NCBI GenBank assembly: GCA_910587715.1
Contig: CAJUMV010000020.1
Span: 8,072-72,071 of the forward strand
Length of the DNA stretch: 64,000 nt
Reading direction: 5' to 3'
From: an uncultured Lachnospiraceae bacterium
GTDB taxonomy: Bacteria > Bacillota > Clostridia > Lachnospirales > Lachnospiraceae
Position numbers and translations under genes: made by a program. The notes beneath the pieces were generated by a model. That model was not told where the DNA came from. It saw nothing but the letters and a program-made list of their open reading frames with translations, and did no database searches. Below are positions 25,465 through 34,408 of this stretch, piece by piece. How positions within the stretch are numbered: position 1 is the stretch's first letter; each line of letters starts with the position of its first letter.

Positions 25465-26592
25465 ATGGATTTGCTGAAACTGCGTGGGCAGCTTGACGAG
25501 ATTGATGAGAAAATCGTGGCGCTTTATGAAGAGCGTATGGCAATTTCCTCTCAGGTAGCCGACTATAAAATCGAGACGGGAAAGAAAGTATTTGACAGGG
25601 TCAGGGAGGAAGAGAAGCTTAAGACAGTGCGTTCTCTCACCCATGACCCTTTTAATGCCCATGGCGTGCAGGAGCTGTTTGAACAGATTATGTCTATGAG
25701 CAGGAAGCTCCAGTATAAGAAGCTGGTGGAAGCGGGCTCTTTAGGAAGGCTGCCTTTTATCAGGGTGGACAGGCTGGAGACGGAGAGCGCCAGAGTGGTC
25801 TTTCAGGGAGCGGAGGGCGCTTACTCCCAGATGGCGATGTTTCGCTATTTCGGGGAGCAGGTGAACAGCTTCCATGTGGAGACCTTTCGGGACGCCATGA
25901 CGGCGATAGAGGAGGGAAGCGCGGATTTCGCGGTGCTGCCCATCGAAAATTCCACGGCGGGAATCGTCAGTGAGATTTATGACCTGCTGGTGGAGTTTGA
26001 GAATTATATCGTGGGGGAGCAGATTATAAAAATCGAGCACTGCCTGATGGGGCTGCCGGGGACGGAGCTTTCACAGATTAAGACGGTGTACTCGCATCCG
26101 CAGTCGCTGATGCAGAGCGCCAGATATTTGAATGAACATGAGGAATGGAGACAGGTCAGCCTGAAAAATAACGCTTTCGCCGCCCGCAAGGTGAGCGAGG
26201 AGGGGGACCAAACGCAGGCGGCTATCGCCAGTGAGCAGGCGGCGAAGATTTACGGTCTGGAGATACTGAAACGGGGCGTCAACCAGTCGGATACCAATTC
26301 CACCCGTTTTATCATCGTTACCAACCAGAAGATATTTCGGAAGGATGCGGGAAAAATCAGCATTTGTCTGGAGGTGCCCCATGAGAGCGGCTCCCTCTAT
26401 CACATGCTGTCCCATTTTATCTATAATAATCTGAACATGTCGAGGATTGAGAGTCGCCCGATTGAGGATCGGAACTGGGAGTATCGTTTCTTTATTGACT
26501 TTGAGGGGAATTTTGCGGACGGTGCGGTGAAGAACGCGCTGCGGGGACTGCGGGACGAGGCGCGGAACCTGAGAATACTGGGAAACTACTAG
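25465..26592 (+). CDS. pheA: Bifunctional chorismate mutase/prephenate dehydratase
   Basis: The P-protein makes phenylpyruvate from chorismate for phenylalanine synthesis. It has three domains in 375 residues. Residues 1-88 are an AroQ chorismate mutase (LRGQLDEIDEKIVALYEERM). Residues about 108-285 are the prephenate dehydratase (VVFQGAEGAYSQMA, IENSTAGIV, and the catalytic TRF in NSTRFIIV). Residues about 300-375 are an ACT domain with ESRP, the phenylalanine-binding motif. ATG 25465 was chosen over TTG 25447, which lies in the ribosome binding region. Feedback inhibition by phenylalanine is expected from the ACT domain. Confidence 0.95.
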   Translation: MDLLKLRGQLDEIDEKIVALYEERMAISSQVADYKIETGKKVFDRVREEEKLKTVRSLTHDPFNAHGVQELFEQIMSMSRKLQYKKLVEAGSLGRLPFIRVDRLETESARVVFQGAEGAYSQMAMFRYFGEQVNSFHVETFRDAMTAIEEGSADFAVLPIENSTAGIVSEIYDLLVEFENYIVGEQIIKIEHCLMGLPGTELSQIKTVYSHPQSLMQSARYLNEHEEWRQVSLKNNAFAARKVSEEGDQTQAAIASEQAAKIYGLEILKRGVNQSDTNSTRFIIVTNQKIFRKDAGKISICLEVPHESGSLYHMLSHFIYNNLNMSRIESRPIEDRNWEYRFFIDFEGNFADGAVKNALRGLRDEARNLRILGNY

Positions 26593-26600
26593 AATGTGAA

Positions 26601-26694
26601 GCGTGAAAAGTATTTCTAAAACTCAGCAGCAGAGGCTGCTTCGTTAAGAAATACTAAGTTTCACGCGAGAGAATGCCAAAAGCAGGCATTCTCC
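26601..26694. repeat. Two-hairpin 94-nt repeat element, copy A
   Basis: Begins eight bases after the pheA stop. Hairpin 1: GCGTGAAA/TTTCACGC outside, AGTATTTCT/AGAAATACT inside it, and GCAGC/GCTGC at the tip. Hairpin 2: GAGAATGCC/GGCATTCTC. The same element recurs at 56161-56254, with about four fifths identity by eye and a compensatory T-A to C-G change in the middle stem (26613/26651 against 56173/56211). The following gene's ribosome binding site starts just beyond it. No T run follows, so it is not a standard terminator. Confidence 0.9.
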
Positions 26695-26718
26695 GCAGCA
26701 CTTTTGGAGGAAATAACA

Positions 26719-28017
26719 ATGCGGGAAGAGGAACTGATTATCTATAAGGAGTTTGCGGACGGGGACGTTCTGCGGGATGTAGTGTGGCTGATGGAGCATT
26801 ACCGTGCCGGGGACGGCAGAGCGAGACCGCTCTTTTATCGGTGTATGCACAGACTTTCCGAATTGGCGGCGGATCACGGGTTTTACGGGAATCTCTGGCA
26901 CTGTTATCTGACAAACCTCCTGGTGAACAATGAAAACAGCTATAGCTGTGCCTGCGAGATGCGCGGTGAGGTGGAAGGCAGCATCAACGAGCTGGTGCTG
27001 CACGACATCGCTATTTTTAAGGAATTTTTTGATTACGACTTTACGGAGATGATGGTGGTCTTAAAGGCGCCGGAGTTTGCCGTGGTTCTCGCCTATGAAG
27101 GGTCTTTGGCGAACAGCAAGATTTATAACCGGCGGATACGTGACCGTATCTGTACGCTGGCGCAGCATTTCGTAAAGAATGAAAGTGCGGAGGCGATGAA
27201 GGCTACGCTCACGCAGTTTTACAGAGAGTATGGCGTGGGAGATCTGGGACTGCACAAGGCGTTTAGGGTGGAGCACGGGGAGAACGGTGCGGCAATTGTA
27301 CCAATACGCAATATCGCTCATGTGCATTTGGATGACCTGGTGGGTTACGAGATTCCGAAAAAGAAGCTGACGGAGAATACGGAAGCCTTTGTGGCGGGAA
27401 GGCGCGCCAACAACTGCCTGCTGTTCGGGGATGCCGGCACGGGAAAATCCTCCTGCGTAAAGGCAATCGCCAACGAATATTACGACAGGGGGCTACGTAT
27501 TATTGAACTGTACAAGCATCAGTTTCAGGATCTGAACGCGGTGATCGGACAGGTCAAGAACCGGAATTACAAGTTTATCATCTACATGGACGACCTAAGC
27601 TTCGAGGACTTCGAGGTGGAGTACAAATACTTAAAGGCGCTGATTGAGGGCGGGCTGGAGAAAAAACCGGCAAACGTGCTGATTTACGCGACCTCCAATA
27701 GACGGCACCTCATTCGGGAGAATTACAGCGACAAGGCGGACAGGCGGGACGAGGATATGCACGCGGGGGACACGGTGCAGGAGAAGCTGTCGTTAGTCTA
27801 CCGCTTCGGTGTGACCATCTTTTTCGGCTCGCCGGATAAGAAGCAGTTCCAGCAGATTGTAAAGACGCTGGCGGTGAGAAACGGACTGAATGTGCCGGAG
27901 GAAGAGCTGCTCCTTCTGGCGAATAAATGGGAGCTTTCCCACGGCGGGCTCTCCGGCAGGACGGCGCAGCAGTTCATTGACTTCCTATTGGGTCAGGGTG
28001 TGGGGGATAAAACATGA
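26719..28017 (+). CDS. DUF815-family AAA ATPase
   Basis: A 432-residue predicted ATPase of the DUF815 family. After an uncharacterised helical region (about 1-190) come the Walker A GDAGTGKSS (about 236-244), Walker B FIIYMDDLSFED, and a sensor-like LIYATSNRRHLI, with the DMHAGDTVQEKLSLVYRFG segment typical of DUF815. ATG 26719 follows GGAGG. Its stop overlaps the ppx start in ATGA (4 bases), so it is translationally coupled to the polyphosphate genes. A direct role in polyphosphate metabolism is unproven. Confidence 0.88.
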   Translation: MREEELIIYKEFADGDVLRDVVWLMEHYRAGDGRARPLFYRCMHRLSELAADHGFYGNLWHCYLTNLLVNNENSYSCACEMRGEVEGSINELVLHDIAIFKEFFDYDFTEMMVVLKAPEFAVVLAYEGSLANSKIYNRRIRDRICTLAQHFVKNESAEAMKATLTQFYREYGVGDLGLHKAFRVEHGENGAAIVPIRNIAHVHLDDLVGYEIPKKKLTENTEAFVAGRRANNCLLFGDAGTGKSSCVKAIANEYYDRGLRIIELYKHQFQDLNAVIGQVKNRNYKFIIYMDDLSFEDFEVEYKYLKALIEGGLEKKPANVLIYATSNRRHLIRENYSDKADRRDEDMHAGDTVQEKLSLVYRFGVTIFFGSPDKKQFQQIVKTLAVRNGLNVPEEELLLLANKWELSHGGLSGRTAQQFIDFLLGQGVGDKT

Positions 28018-29543
28018 AAACATTTGCAGCGATAGACGTGGGCTCGTATGAGCTGGGCATGAAAATATTTGAGATTTCGTCAAAGAACGGTCTGCGGGAA
28101 ATCGACCATATCAGGCACCGGATTGATCTGGGGACGGATACCTTTGCCACGGGGAAGATGAGCTATGACCGGGTAGACGAGCTTTCCCGGGTGCTGCGGG
28201 ATTACAATGATATTATGAAAAGCTACAAGGTGGACGATTACACCGCTTACGGCACGAGCGCCATCCGGGAGACGGAAAATACCATGATTGTGCTGGACCA
28301 GATTGCTCAGCGCACAGGCATCCGTATCGAGGTGCTCAGCAATTCGGAGCAGCGTTTCTTAAATTACAAGGCGATTGCATCCAGAGGGCGCTTCAATAAA
28401 ATCGTGGAGAAGGGAACCGCGATTGTAGATATCGGCGGCGGCAGTATCCAGATATCCCTCTTTGACAAGGATACGCTCGTGACCACCCAGAATATGCGTC
28501 TGGGGGTGCTCAGACTGCAGGACCGGCTCGGGCGGTTAAATATCAGCCCGAGGCAGTACGAGGTGATTCTGGACGAGATGGTGAGCTCCCAGATACAGCT
28601 TTTTAAAAAGTTGTATCTGAAGGAGGGGCAGATTGAGAACATCATCGTAGTGGACGACTATATTTCCGCCATCGTCGGGAAGAACGTGCTGGGGTTAGAG
28701 GAGAGCAGCGTGGAAGCGCCTGCCGTGGAAAAGTTTCTCGAGCGGATACGATCCAAATCAAACCAGCAGGCGGCAAAAGCACTGGACATGCCGGAAGAAA
28801 ACATTCCGCTTCTCTATATTTCGGGCATTCTGATCAACCGGATTGCCAAGATGATGGGCGCCAATATGATTTGGGCGCCGGGCGTGACGCTCTGTGACGG
28901 CATGGCATACGAGTATGCTCAAAAGCATAAAATCATCAGGGAAGAGCATGATTTCGAGCAGGATATTATTGCCTGCGCACAGAATATCAGCAAACGGTAT
29001 ATGGGCAGTAAACGCCGGGGAGAGACATTGGAAAAGATTGCCCTGACCATCTTTGACAGCATGAAGAAGGTGCACGGTCTGGGGAAGCGGGAGCGGCTGC
29101 TCTTGCGCATTGCCACGCTCTTACATGACTGTGGCAAGTATATCAGTCTGGTGAATCTGGGCGAGTGCTCCTACAATATCATCATGTCCACGGAAATCAT
29201 CGGACTGTCCCACACAGAGCGGGAGATTGTGGCGAATGTGGTAAAGTATAATCACATGGATTTTGATTACTGGCAGGTGATGGGCGGAAATGTCACGATT
29301 GACAGGGACGCGTATCTGACGATTGCGAAGCTGACTGCCATATTAAAGGTGGCGAACGGGCTTGACCGCAGCCATAAGCAGAAGTTTAAGGATGTAAAGG
29401 CGGTGTTAAAGGAGCGGGAGCTTGTGATTACCGTGGACGAGTCGGTGGATATCACGCTGGAGAAAGGACTGTTTACGAAACGCTCCAATTTCTTCGAGGA
29501 GGTTTACAGCGTCCGTCCGGTAATCAGGCAGCGGCATATATAA
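28014..29543 (+). CDS. ppx: Ppx/GppA exopolyphosphatase with C-terminal HD domain
   Basis: Ppx/GppA enzymes hydrolyse polyphosphate or the gamma phosphate of pppGpp. The N-terminal actin-like fold shows AAIDVGSYELGMKIFE, YGTSAIRETEN and VDIGGGSIQISLF. The C-terminal half (about 310-480) is an HD domain with TLLHDCGKYISL. The 509-residue length fits the Ppx-HD type. Immediately upstream of ppk1, so the pair would degrade and build polyphosphate. Substrate preference is not visible. Confidence 0.9.
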   Translation: MKTFAAIDVGSYELGMKIFEISSKNGLREIDHIRHRIDLGTDTFATGKMSYDRVDELSRVLRDYNDIMKSYKVDDYTAYGTSAIRETENTMIVLDQIAQRTGIRIEVLSNSEQRFLNYKAIASRGRFNKIVEKGTAIVDIGGGSIQISLFDKDTLVTTQNMRLGVLRLQDRLGRLNISPRQYEVILDEMVSSQIQLFKKLYLKEGQIENIIVVDDYISAIVGKNVLGLEESSVEAPAVEKFLERIRSKSNQQAAKALDMPEENIPLLYISGILINRIAKMMGANMIWAPGVTLCDGMAYEYAQKHKIIREEHDFEQDIIACAQNISKRYMGSKRRGETLEKIALTIFDSMKKVHGLGKRERLLLRIATLLHDCGKYISLVNLGECSYNIIMSTEIIGLSHTEREIVANVVKYNHMDFDYWQVMGGNVTIDRDAYLTIAKLTAILKVANGLDRSHKQKFKDVKAVLKERELVITVDESVDITLEKGLFTKRSNFFEEVYSVRPVIRQRHI

Positions 29544-29565
29544 AGAAAAAGGAGACCGTGGGGTT

Positions 29566-31707
29566 ATGGCACAGGAAAATGTTTTTTCGGAGGAAGCGTA
29601 TTATACAAACAGGGAGTTGAGCTGGCTGCTCTTTAACGAGAGAGTGCTGGCGGAGGCGCGGGATAAGCAGCTGCCGTTATTTGAACGGCTGAAATTCTTA
29701 AGCATCACGGCGTCTAATCTGGACGAGTTTTTTATGGTGCGCGTGGCTTCCTTAAAAGATATGGTGAACGCGGGTTATAAGAAGCGGGACATTGCGGGCA
29801 TGACGGCAACGGAGCAGCTTGTTCTGGTAAACGAGAAGACCCATCAGCTTGTGAACCAGCAGTACAATACTTACAATCGTTCCCTTTTGCCGCAGCTTTC
29901 GGCGAACGGGCTGCGCATCATTACCCATCATGAGGATTTGACGAAGGAGGAAGCGGCATACGTGGACAGCTATTTTACGGATAATGTCTACCCGGTGCTC
30001 ACGCCTATGGCGGTGGACTCTTCCCGTCCTTTTCCGTTAATCCGCAATAAGTCCCTGAATCTGGGGGCTTTGATGACGAAGAAAAACGGCGGCGGGGAGA
30101 TGGAATTTGCCACCGTGCAGGTGCCGAGCGTCCTTTCCCGTCTGGTAGAAATTCCTTCACAGGAGGGACGGCGGCTGATTCTTCTGGAGGAAGTGATTGA
30201 GCGCAACATCCACAAGCTGTTCTTAAATTATGATATTGTCTGCTCCTATCCTTTTCGGATTATGCGAAACGCCGATCTGACGATTGAGGAGGAGGAAGCG
30301 GAGGATCTCTTACAGGAGATTGAGAAGCAGTTAAAAAAGAGACAGTGGGGACAGGTGATCCGTCTGGAGGTGGAGGAGGGCATCGACAGCCGTCTTCTCA
30401 AGCTGATTCGGGAGGAACTGGCGATTCCGAAGGAGGATATTTACGCCATCGGCGGACCGTTAGACCTTACCTTTCTGATGAAACTCTATGGCATGGAGGG
30501 TTTTGAGCATCTGAAAGAGCATAGTTATCTGCCGCCCCAGATTGTGCCAGAGCTGCCGGAGGACGCGGACGTGTTTGCGAAAATCAGGGAGGGAGATATC
30601 CTCATGCATCATCCGTATCAGAGCTTCGAGCCGGTGGTGCGGTTTATCAGGCAGGCGGCGCGCGACCCGGAGGTGCTTGCCATCAAGCAGACGCTTTACC
30701 GCGTCAGCGGCAATTCCCCCATCATAGCGGCTTTGGAGCAGGCGGCGGAAAACGGCAAACAGGTTTCCGTGCTCGTGGAGCTGAAGGCGAGATTCGACGA
30801 GGAAAATAACATTGTATGGGCGAAAAAGCTGGAGAAGGCGGGCTGTCATGTCATTTACGGTCTGGTGGGACTTAAGACGCACAGTAAAATAACACTTGTT
30901 GTGAGAAGAGAGGAGAACGGCATTCGCCGTTATGTGCATCTCGGTACGGGCAACTACAACGATTCCACGGCGAAACTTTACACGGACGTCGGTTATTTCA
31001 CCTGTTCGGAAATGATCGGGGAGGATGCGACGGCAGTGTTTAATATGCTTTCGGGCTATTCGGAGCCGAGGAGCTGGAACCGGCTTTCCTTGGCGCCGCA
31101 TTGGCTGAAAGACAGATTTATTCAACTGATTGCCAGAGAGAAAACCCATGCAGAGGCGGGAAGACAGGCCGGCATCATTGCCAAGATGAACGCGCTCTGC
31201 GATAAGGACGTGATCGAAGCGCTCTACGCGGCAAGCGTGGCGGGAGTGAAGATTGAGCTGATCATCCGCGGCATCTGCTGTCTTCGGGTGGGCATACCCG
31301 GTGTCAGCGAGAACATAACGGTTCGCTCCCTTGTGGGGAACTTTTTGGAGCATGCCCGTATCTTCTACTTTGAAAACGACGGTAAGCCGGAATATTACTG
31401 CGCAAGCGCGGACTGGATGCCGAGAAACTTAGAGCGGCGGGTGGAAATCCTTTTCCCGATTGAGAAGCCCGCCCTGCAGGAGAAGCTGAAAACCATTCTC
31501 GATTATCAATTAAAGGACACGGTAAAAGCGTCGGTTCTGCAGCCCGACGGCAGTTATGCGAAGGTGGATAAGCGGGGGAAGGAAGTGTTCAATGCCCAGC
31601 TTGCGTTCTGTAAGGAGGCAAAGGCGGCGGCGAAGGAGAAGGCGGGGACGGTGCATAAGAGGGTGTTTATTCCGAAGATGCATCATGAGGAAAGCGAAAG
31701 AGGATAA
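29566..31707 (+). CDS. ppk1: Polyphosphate kinase 1
   Basis: PPK1 reversibly transfers the gamma phosphate of ATP to polyphosphate. The 713-residue protein shows the N-terminal RELSWLLFNERVLAEA, the catalytic region with the phosphorylated His in GLKTHSKITLVVR, HLGTGNYNDSTAKLYTD, and the C-terminal IEIIRGICCLR-like segment IELIIRGICCLRVG. The C terminus is Lys-rich. It follows ppx by 22 bases; maf follows by 4 bases. Confidence 0.96.
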   Translation: MAQENVFSEEAYYTNRELSWLLFNERVLAEARDKQLPLFERLKFLSITASNLDEFFMVRVASLKDMVNAGYKKRDIAGMTATEQLVLVNEKTHQLVNQQYNTYNRSLLPQLSANGLRIITHHEDLTKEEAAYVDSYFTDNVYPVLTPMAVDSSRPFPLIRNKSLNLGALMTKKNGGGEMEFATVQVPSVLSRLVEIPSQEGRRLILLEEVIERNIHKLFLNYDIVCSYPFRIMRNADLTIEEEEAEDLLQEIEKQLKKRQWGQVIRLEVEEGIDSRLLKLIREELAIPKEDIYAIGGPLDLTFLMKLYGMEGFEHLKEHSYLPPQIVPELPEDADVFAKIREGDILMHHPYQSFEPVVRFIRQAARDPEVLAIKQTLYRVSGNSPIIAALEQAAENGKQVSVLVELKARFDEENNIVWAKKLEKAGCHVIYGLVGLKTHSKITLVVRREENGIRRYVHLGTGNYNDSTAKLYTDVGYFTCSEMIGEDATAVFNMLSGYSEPRSWNRLSLAPHWLKDRFIQLIAREKTHAEAGRQAGIIAKMNALCDKDVIEALYAASVAGVKIELIIRGICCLRVGIPGVSENITVRSLVGNFLEHARIFYFENDGKPEYYCASADWMPRNLERRVEILFPIEKPALQEKLKTILDYQLKDTVKASVLQPDGSYAKVDKRGKEVFNAQLAFCKEAKAAAKEKAGTVHKRVFIPKMHHEESERG

Positions 31708-31711
31708 TAAT

Positions 31712-32299
31712 ATGAAAATTTATCTTGCCTCGGCGTCGCCGAGACGGAAGGAGCTTTTAAAGCAGGTGGGGATTTCCTTTAGGGTCGTACCGAGTACGGT
31801 GGAGGAGAAGATTACGAAAGAGAAGCCGAACGAGGTGGTGGAGGAGCTGTCTTACCAGAAGGTGGTGGATGTCTGCGGAAGGCTTGTAGCGGAAGGAAAA
31901 GAGGATTTTGTCGTGATTGGTGCGGACACGGTAGTGAGCGCATGGGGGAAAATACTTGGCAAGCCGGCGGATAAGACGGACGCGGCACGTATGTTAAAGG
32001 ATTTGCAGGGCAGCAGCCATCAGGTTTATACGGGTGTTACCCTTGCATGGAAGTATAAGGATATGTCCCCTATGTACGCTGTTTTTTCCGAGTGTACGGA
32101 TGTGACTATGTATGCCATGAGCGATGAGGAAATACAAAAGTACGTGGACAGCGGGGAACCTATGGACAAGGCGGGCGCGTATGCGATTCAGGGGCTTTGC
32201 GCGGCGCATATTCAGGGTATCTGCGGGGATTATAACAATGTGGTGGGGCTGCCGGTGGGACGGCTTTGTCAGGAAATGAAGAGAAGAGGGCTGTTGTAG
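31712..32299 (+). CDS. maf: Maf-family nucleotide pyrophosphatase
   Basis: Maf proteins hydrolyse non-canonical or canonical NTPs (dTTP/UTP type) and are linked to septum formation. The 195-residue protein has the signature LASASPRRKELLKQVG, the VIGADTVVSAWGKILGKP motif and DKAGAYAIQG. ATG 31712 is preferred; the reading frame is open far upstream inside ppk1 but codes only for Arg-rich shadow sequence. Confidence 0.93.
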   Translation: MKIYLASASPRRKELLKQVGISFRVVPSTVEEKITKEKPNEVVEELSYQKVVDVCGRLVAEGKEDFVVIGADTVVSAWGKILGKPADKTDAARMLKDLQGSSHQVYTGVTLAWKYKDMSPMYAVFSECTDVTMYAMSDEEIQKYVDSGEPMDKAGAYAIQGLCAAHIQGICGDYNNVVGLPVGRLCQEMKRRGLL

Positions 32300-32343
32300 G
32301 CGTGTAACAGGAAGCCGGTTGTGCAGAGCGACAGGATAGTGGT

Positions 32344-32355
32344 GTTATGTAAACT
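32344..32355 (+). repeat. GTTATGTAAACT 12-mer, intergenic copy 1
   Basis: One of five exact copies of this 12-mer in the window (also 32998-33009, 44790-44801, 59132-59143 on the plus strand and 56354-56365 on the minus strand). Here it lies 37 bases before a small acidic protein gene; the 14-mer TGTTATGTAAACTA is shared with the 44.8 kb copy. Confidence 0.6.
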
Positions 32356-32380
32356 ATATTTCCCAAAAAGGAGGAGAGTT

Positions 32381-32638
32381 ATGTTTGACGAGAAGGTAGT
32401 GCAGTGTTTTTTAGAGAATCAATTGCAGCTTTACCCGGAAAAGGTAGCAGAAACCTACGAGGAGGCGGAGAACTTTTTGGAGGAGTGCATGGCGGTTGTA
32501 GTGGACTCCGTGAAGGAAGTGTGGGAGTTTTTCGAGGAGGAGGGCGTCGATATGGAGGGTGCCGACGAGGAAGAAATTCTGGAAGCGGACGAGGTGTTTG
32601 AGATTGGCGACGGAAGATACTTAATAGTCGAAGCGTGA
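32381..32638 (+). CDS. Small acidic protein of unknown function
   Basis: An 85-residue, strongly acidic protein (over 25 Glu/Asp) without Cys pairs or a membrane segment. It is mostly helical by appearance, ending in a short hydrophobic GDGRYLIVEA strand. The AAGGAGGAGAG site before ATG 32381 is excellent, which supports real translation. I do not recognise the family. The stop codon TGA sits inside GCGTGAAA, the first arm of a decayed copy of the two-hairpin repeat. Confidence 0.7.
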   Translation: MFDEKVVQCFLENQLQLYPEKVAETYEEAENFLEECMAVVVDSVKEVWEFFEEEGVDMEGADEEEILEADEVFEIGDGRYLIVEA

Positions 32639-32657
32639 AATACGGCATTCTCCGCAG
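32633..32657. repeat. Decayed copy C of the two-hairpin element
   Basis: GCGTGAAA (the first eight bases of the element) is followed after two bases by CGGCATTCTCCGCAG, the last arm of the second hairpin. About 70 internal bases are missing compared with the copies at 26601 and 56161. It bridges two convergent genes and supplies the stop codon of the upstream one. Confidence 0.65.
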
Positions 32658-32661
32658 AGCG

Positions 32662-33480
32662 TTATCTGAGCAGTTTGCGCATCATATCCGCGAGCCCATT
32701 CTGGTCGTTGTCAAGGTCTGTGACAACGTCGGCGTGGGCTTTTACTTTGTCTGTGGCATTTTTCATGGCGATGCCGCAGCCTGCCGCTTCTAACATGGAG
32801 ATATCGTTGTCCGCATCCCCGGCGGCAAAGGAGTCGGAGACGGGAATCCCCAGATAGTCGCAGAGAAAGAGCAGGGAACTGCCCTTACCGGCGTTCCAGT
32901 CAAAAATCTCCAGATATTTGTCGCTGGAATAGATGGTGCGGACCTTACCTTCCGCCCAGTCGGCAATGCTTTTTCGGAATGCTTCCAACTTGTCAAAGTT
33001 ATGTAAACTAATAGCCAACATTTTACACGGCTCGTCTGTGAGGGCATCACGAAGGTTTTCGGAAATCACCAGTGGTAAGTGAATTTTTCTCCGATAATAC
33101 TGAATCTCTGCATCCTCGGCGGGGGAAACGATGGCGTCGGTCGTGTCGCTGTCACGGTATGTCTGGATATGGAGGGCGTGCGCCTCTGCCTGCTCCTGAA
33201 GATAGGAGACATAGGCAAGCGGAAGCCCGAATTTGCGGATGGTGCGCTGTTTGTCGCAGTCGTAGATGCGTGTGCCGTTGGAGCAGCTTAAAAAGATGCC
33301 GGGCTGCGTCAATCCCGCCAGCTCTTTCACCTCCATTACGCTCATAAGCGGTCTGCCGGAGGAAAGGGCCAAGCGGTTTCCGGCCGCCAGAAATTCGTCC
33401 AGAAAGGCTTTGGTTTCCGGGGAAACCTGACTTTGGTTGTTTAAGAGCGTATCATCCAAATCCGTGAATAATATTTTCAT
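32662..33480 (-). CDS. HAD-superfamily phosphatase, Cof type
   Basis: A Cof/YbiV-type HAD hydrolase (type IIB cap) of about 272 residues. Motif I is LFTDLDDTLLN, motif II LSSGRPL, and motif IV FAAGDADNDISMLEAAGCGIAMKNA, all intact. Such enzymes dephosphorylate sugar phosphates or cofactors; the substrate is not predictable. A TTG two codons upstream (33486) has a better-spaced GGAGG and is an equally possible start. One copy of the GTTATGTAAACT 12-mer lies inside the gene, reading Ser-Leu-His-Asn. Confidence 0.88.
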   Translation of the reverse strand: MKILFTDLDDTLLNNQSQVSPETKAFLDEFLAAGNRLALSSGRPLMSVMEVKELAGLTQPGIFLSCSNGTRIYDCDKQRTIRKFGLPLAYVSYLQEQAEAHALHIQTYRDSDTTDAIVSPAEDAEIQYYRRKIHLPLVISENLRDALTDEPCKMLAISLHNFDKLEAFRKSIADWAEGKVRTIYSSDKYLEIFDWNAGKGSSLLFLCDYLGIPVSDSFAAGDADNDISMLEAAGCGIAMKNATDKVKAHADVVTDLDNDQNGLADMMRKLLR

Positions 33481-33537
33481 CTGCAAAGCATCCTCCGTGC
33501 CGGGTATTTTGTGCCAGGCTTGTCTAACGTACCTTTT

Positions 33538-34407
33538 TCATGAAGTGCGTGGCAGCGCCGCCTTGATTTTCCAGAGCGCTTCCTCGGGGACAAACAGTCT
33601 GCCGTAGCCGCATCCAAGGTCCAGACCGGGTTTATTCGCGCCGTGAAAATCGGAGCCGCCGCTCACAAACAGCTCATATTTGTCAGCCAGCCGCTGCATG
33701 TCCCGCACATCCTGATTGCTGTAGGTGCTGTAAAAAACTTCGATTCCCATAAGCCCGTCCGCTTTCAGGAAGGAGACGAGCGCGTCCAGCCTGTCGTTTC
33801 CCATATGGTAGAGGGGCGGGTGTGCCAGAATGGGAACGCCGCCTGCTTTTACAATCAGTTCCACTGCCTGAGAGGGGGTTACCTTTTCTCTGGGCACAAA
33901 GTATTTCGTGTGGTCGCCCAGGTATCTGGCGAAGGCGTCCTGCCGGCTTTTCACATAACCGTTTTCCAACAGGTAGGAAGCGTAATGTGCTCTGGTGATT
34001 ACCGCGTCCGGATACATGGCAAGCAGCTTTTCGTAGGTAATGTCGATACCCGCGCCCTGCAGATTCGCGCACATTTTCCGGTTGCGGTTTATGCGGGAGT
34101 CCACGAAGCCGCCGAGCGCGTCCTGGAAAGCCTGCCCATCATAAGAGATATAGAGCCCTACGATGTGCACATCCTGCTTCTCGTATTTCGTGGAAAATTC
34201 AATACCCGGAATGACCTCCACGGAGGGAAGCCCGCGCTCCTTAAGAGCTGCCGCGTGAGCCACGGCTTCGTCAAGACCCTCTATGCTGTCGTGATCCGTT
34301 ATGGCGACGGCGGCAAGGTTCTTCTCTATGGCATAATCCACCAGCTCCGTGGGCGTGTAACTGCCGTCCGATTTGCAGGTGTGGGTGTGCAGGTCGATGG
34401 CTCTCAT
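33538..34407 (-). CDS. PHP-domain phosphoesterase
   Basis: A 289-residue PHP protein of the RNase AM/5'-3' exoribonuclease and 3',5'-nucleoside bisphosphate phosphatase type (YciV/TrpH-like). Metal-binding motifs are IDLHTHTCKSDGSY, AITDHDSIEG, the Glu/His region IPGIEFSTKYEKQDVHIVGL, ILAHPPLYHMG and GSDFHGANKPG. The start at 34407 lies one base from the end of the upstream ABC-F gene, so the two are probably co-transcribed. Two further in-frame starts upstream fall inside the ABC-F gene and were not used. Confidence 0.88.
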   Translation of the reverse strand: MRAIDLHTHTCKSDGSYTPTELVDYAIEKNLAAVAITDHDSIEGLDEAVAHAAALKERGLPSVEVIPGIEFSTKYEKQDVHIVGLYISYDGQAFQDALGGFVDSRINRNRKMCANLQGAGIDITYEKLLAMYPDAVITRAHYASYLLENGYVKSRQDAFARYLGDHTKYFVPREKVTPSQAVELIVKAGGVPILAHPPLYHMGNDRLDALVSFLKADGLMGIEVFYSTYSNQDVRDMQRLADKYELFVSGGSDFHGANKPGLDLGCGYGRLFVPEEALWKIKAALPRTS

Positions 34408-34408
34408 A

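Noticed and set aside
31556..31711. N-terminal extension of Maf
   Set aside because: The extra residues are Arg-rich shadow of ppk1 in another frame, and the family start LASASPRRKELL follows ATG 31712.
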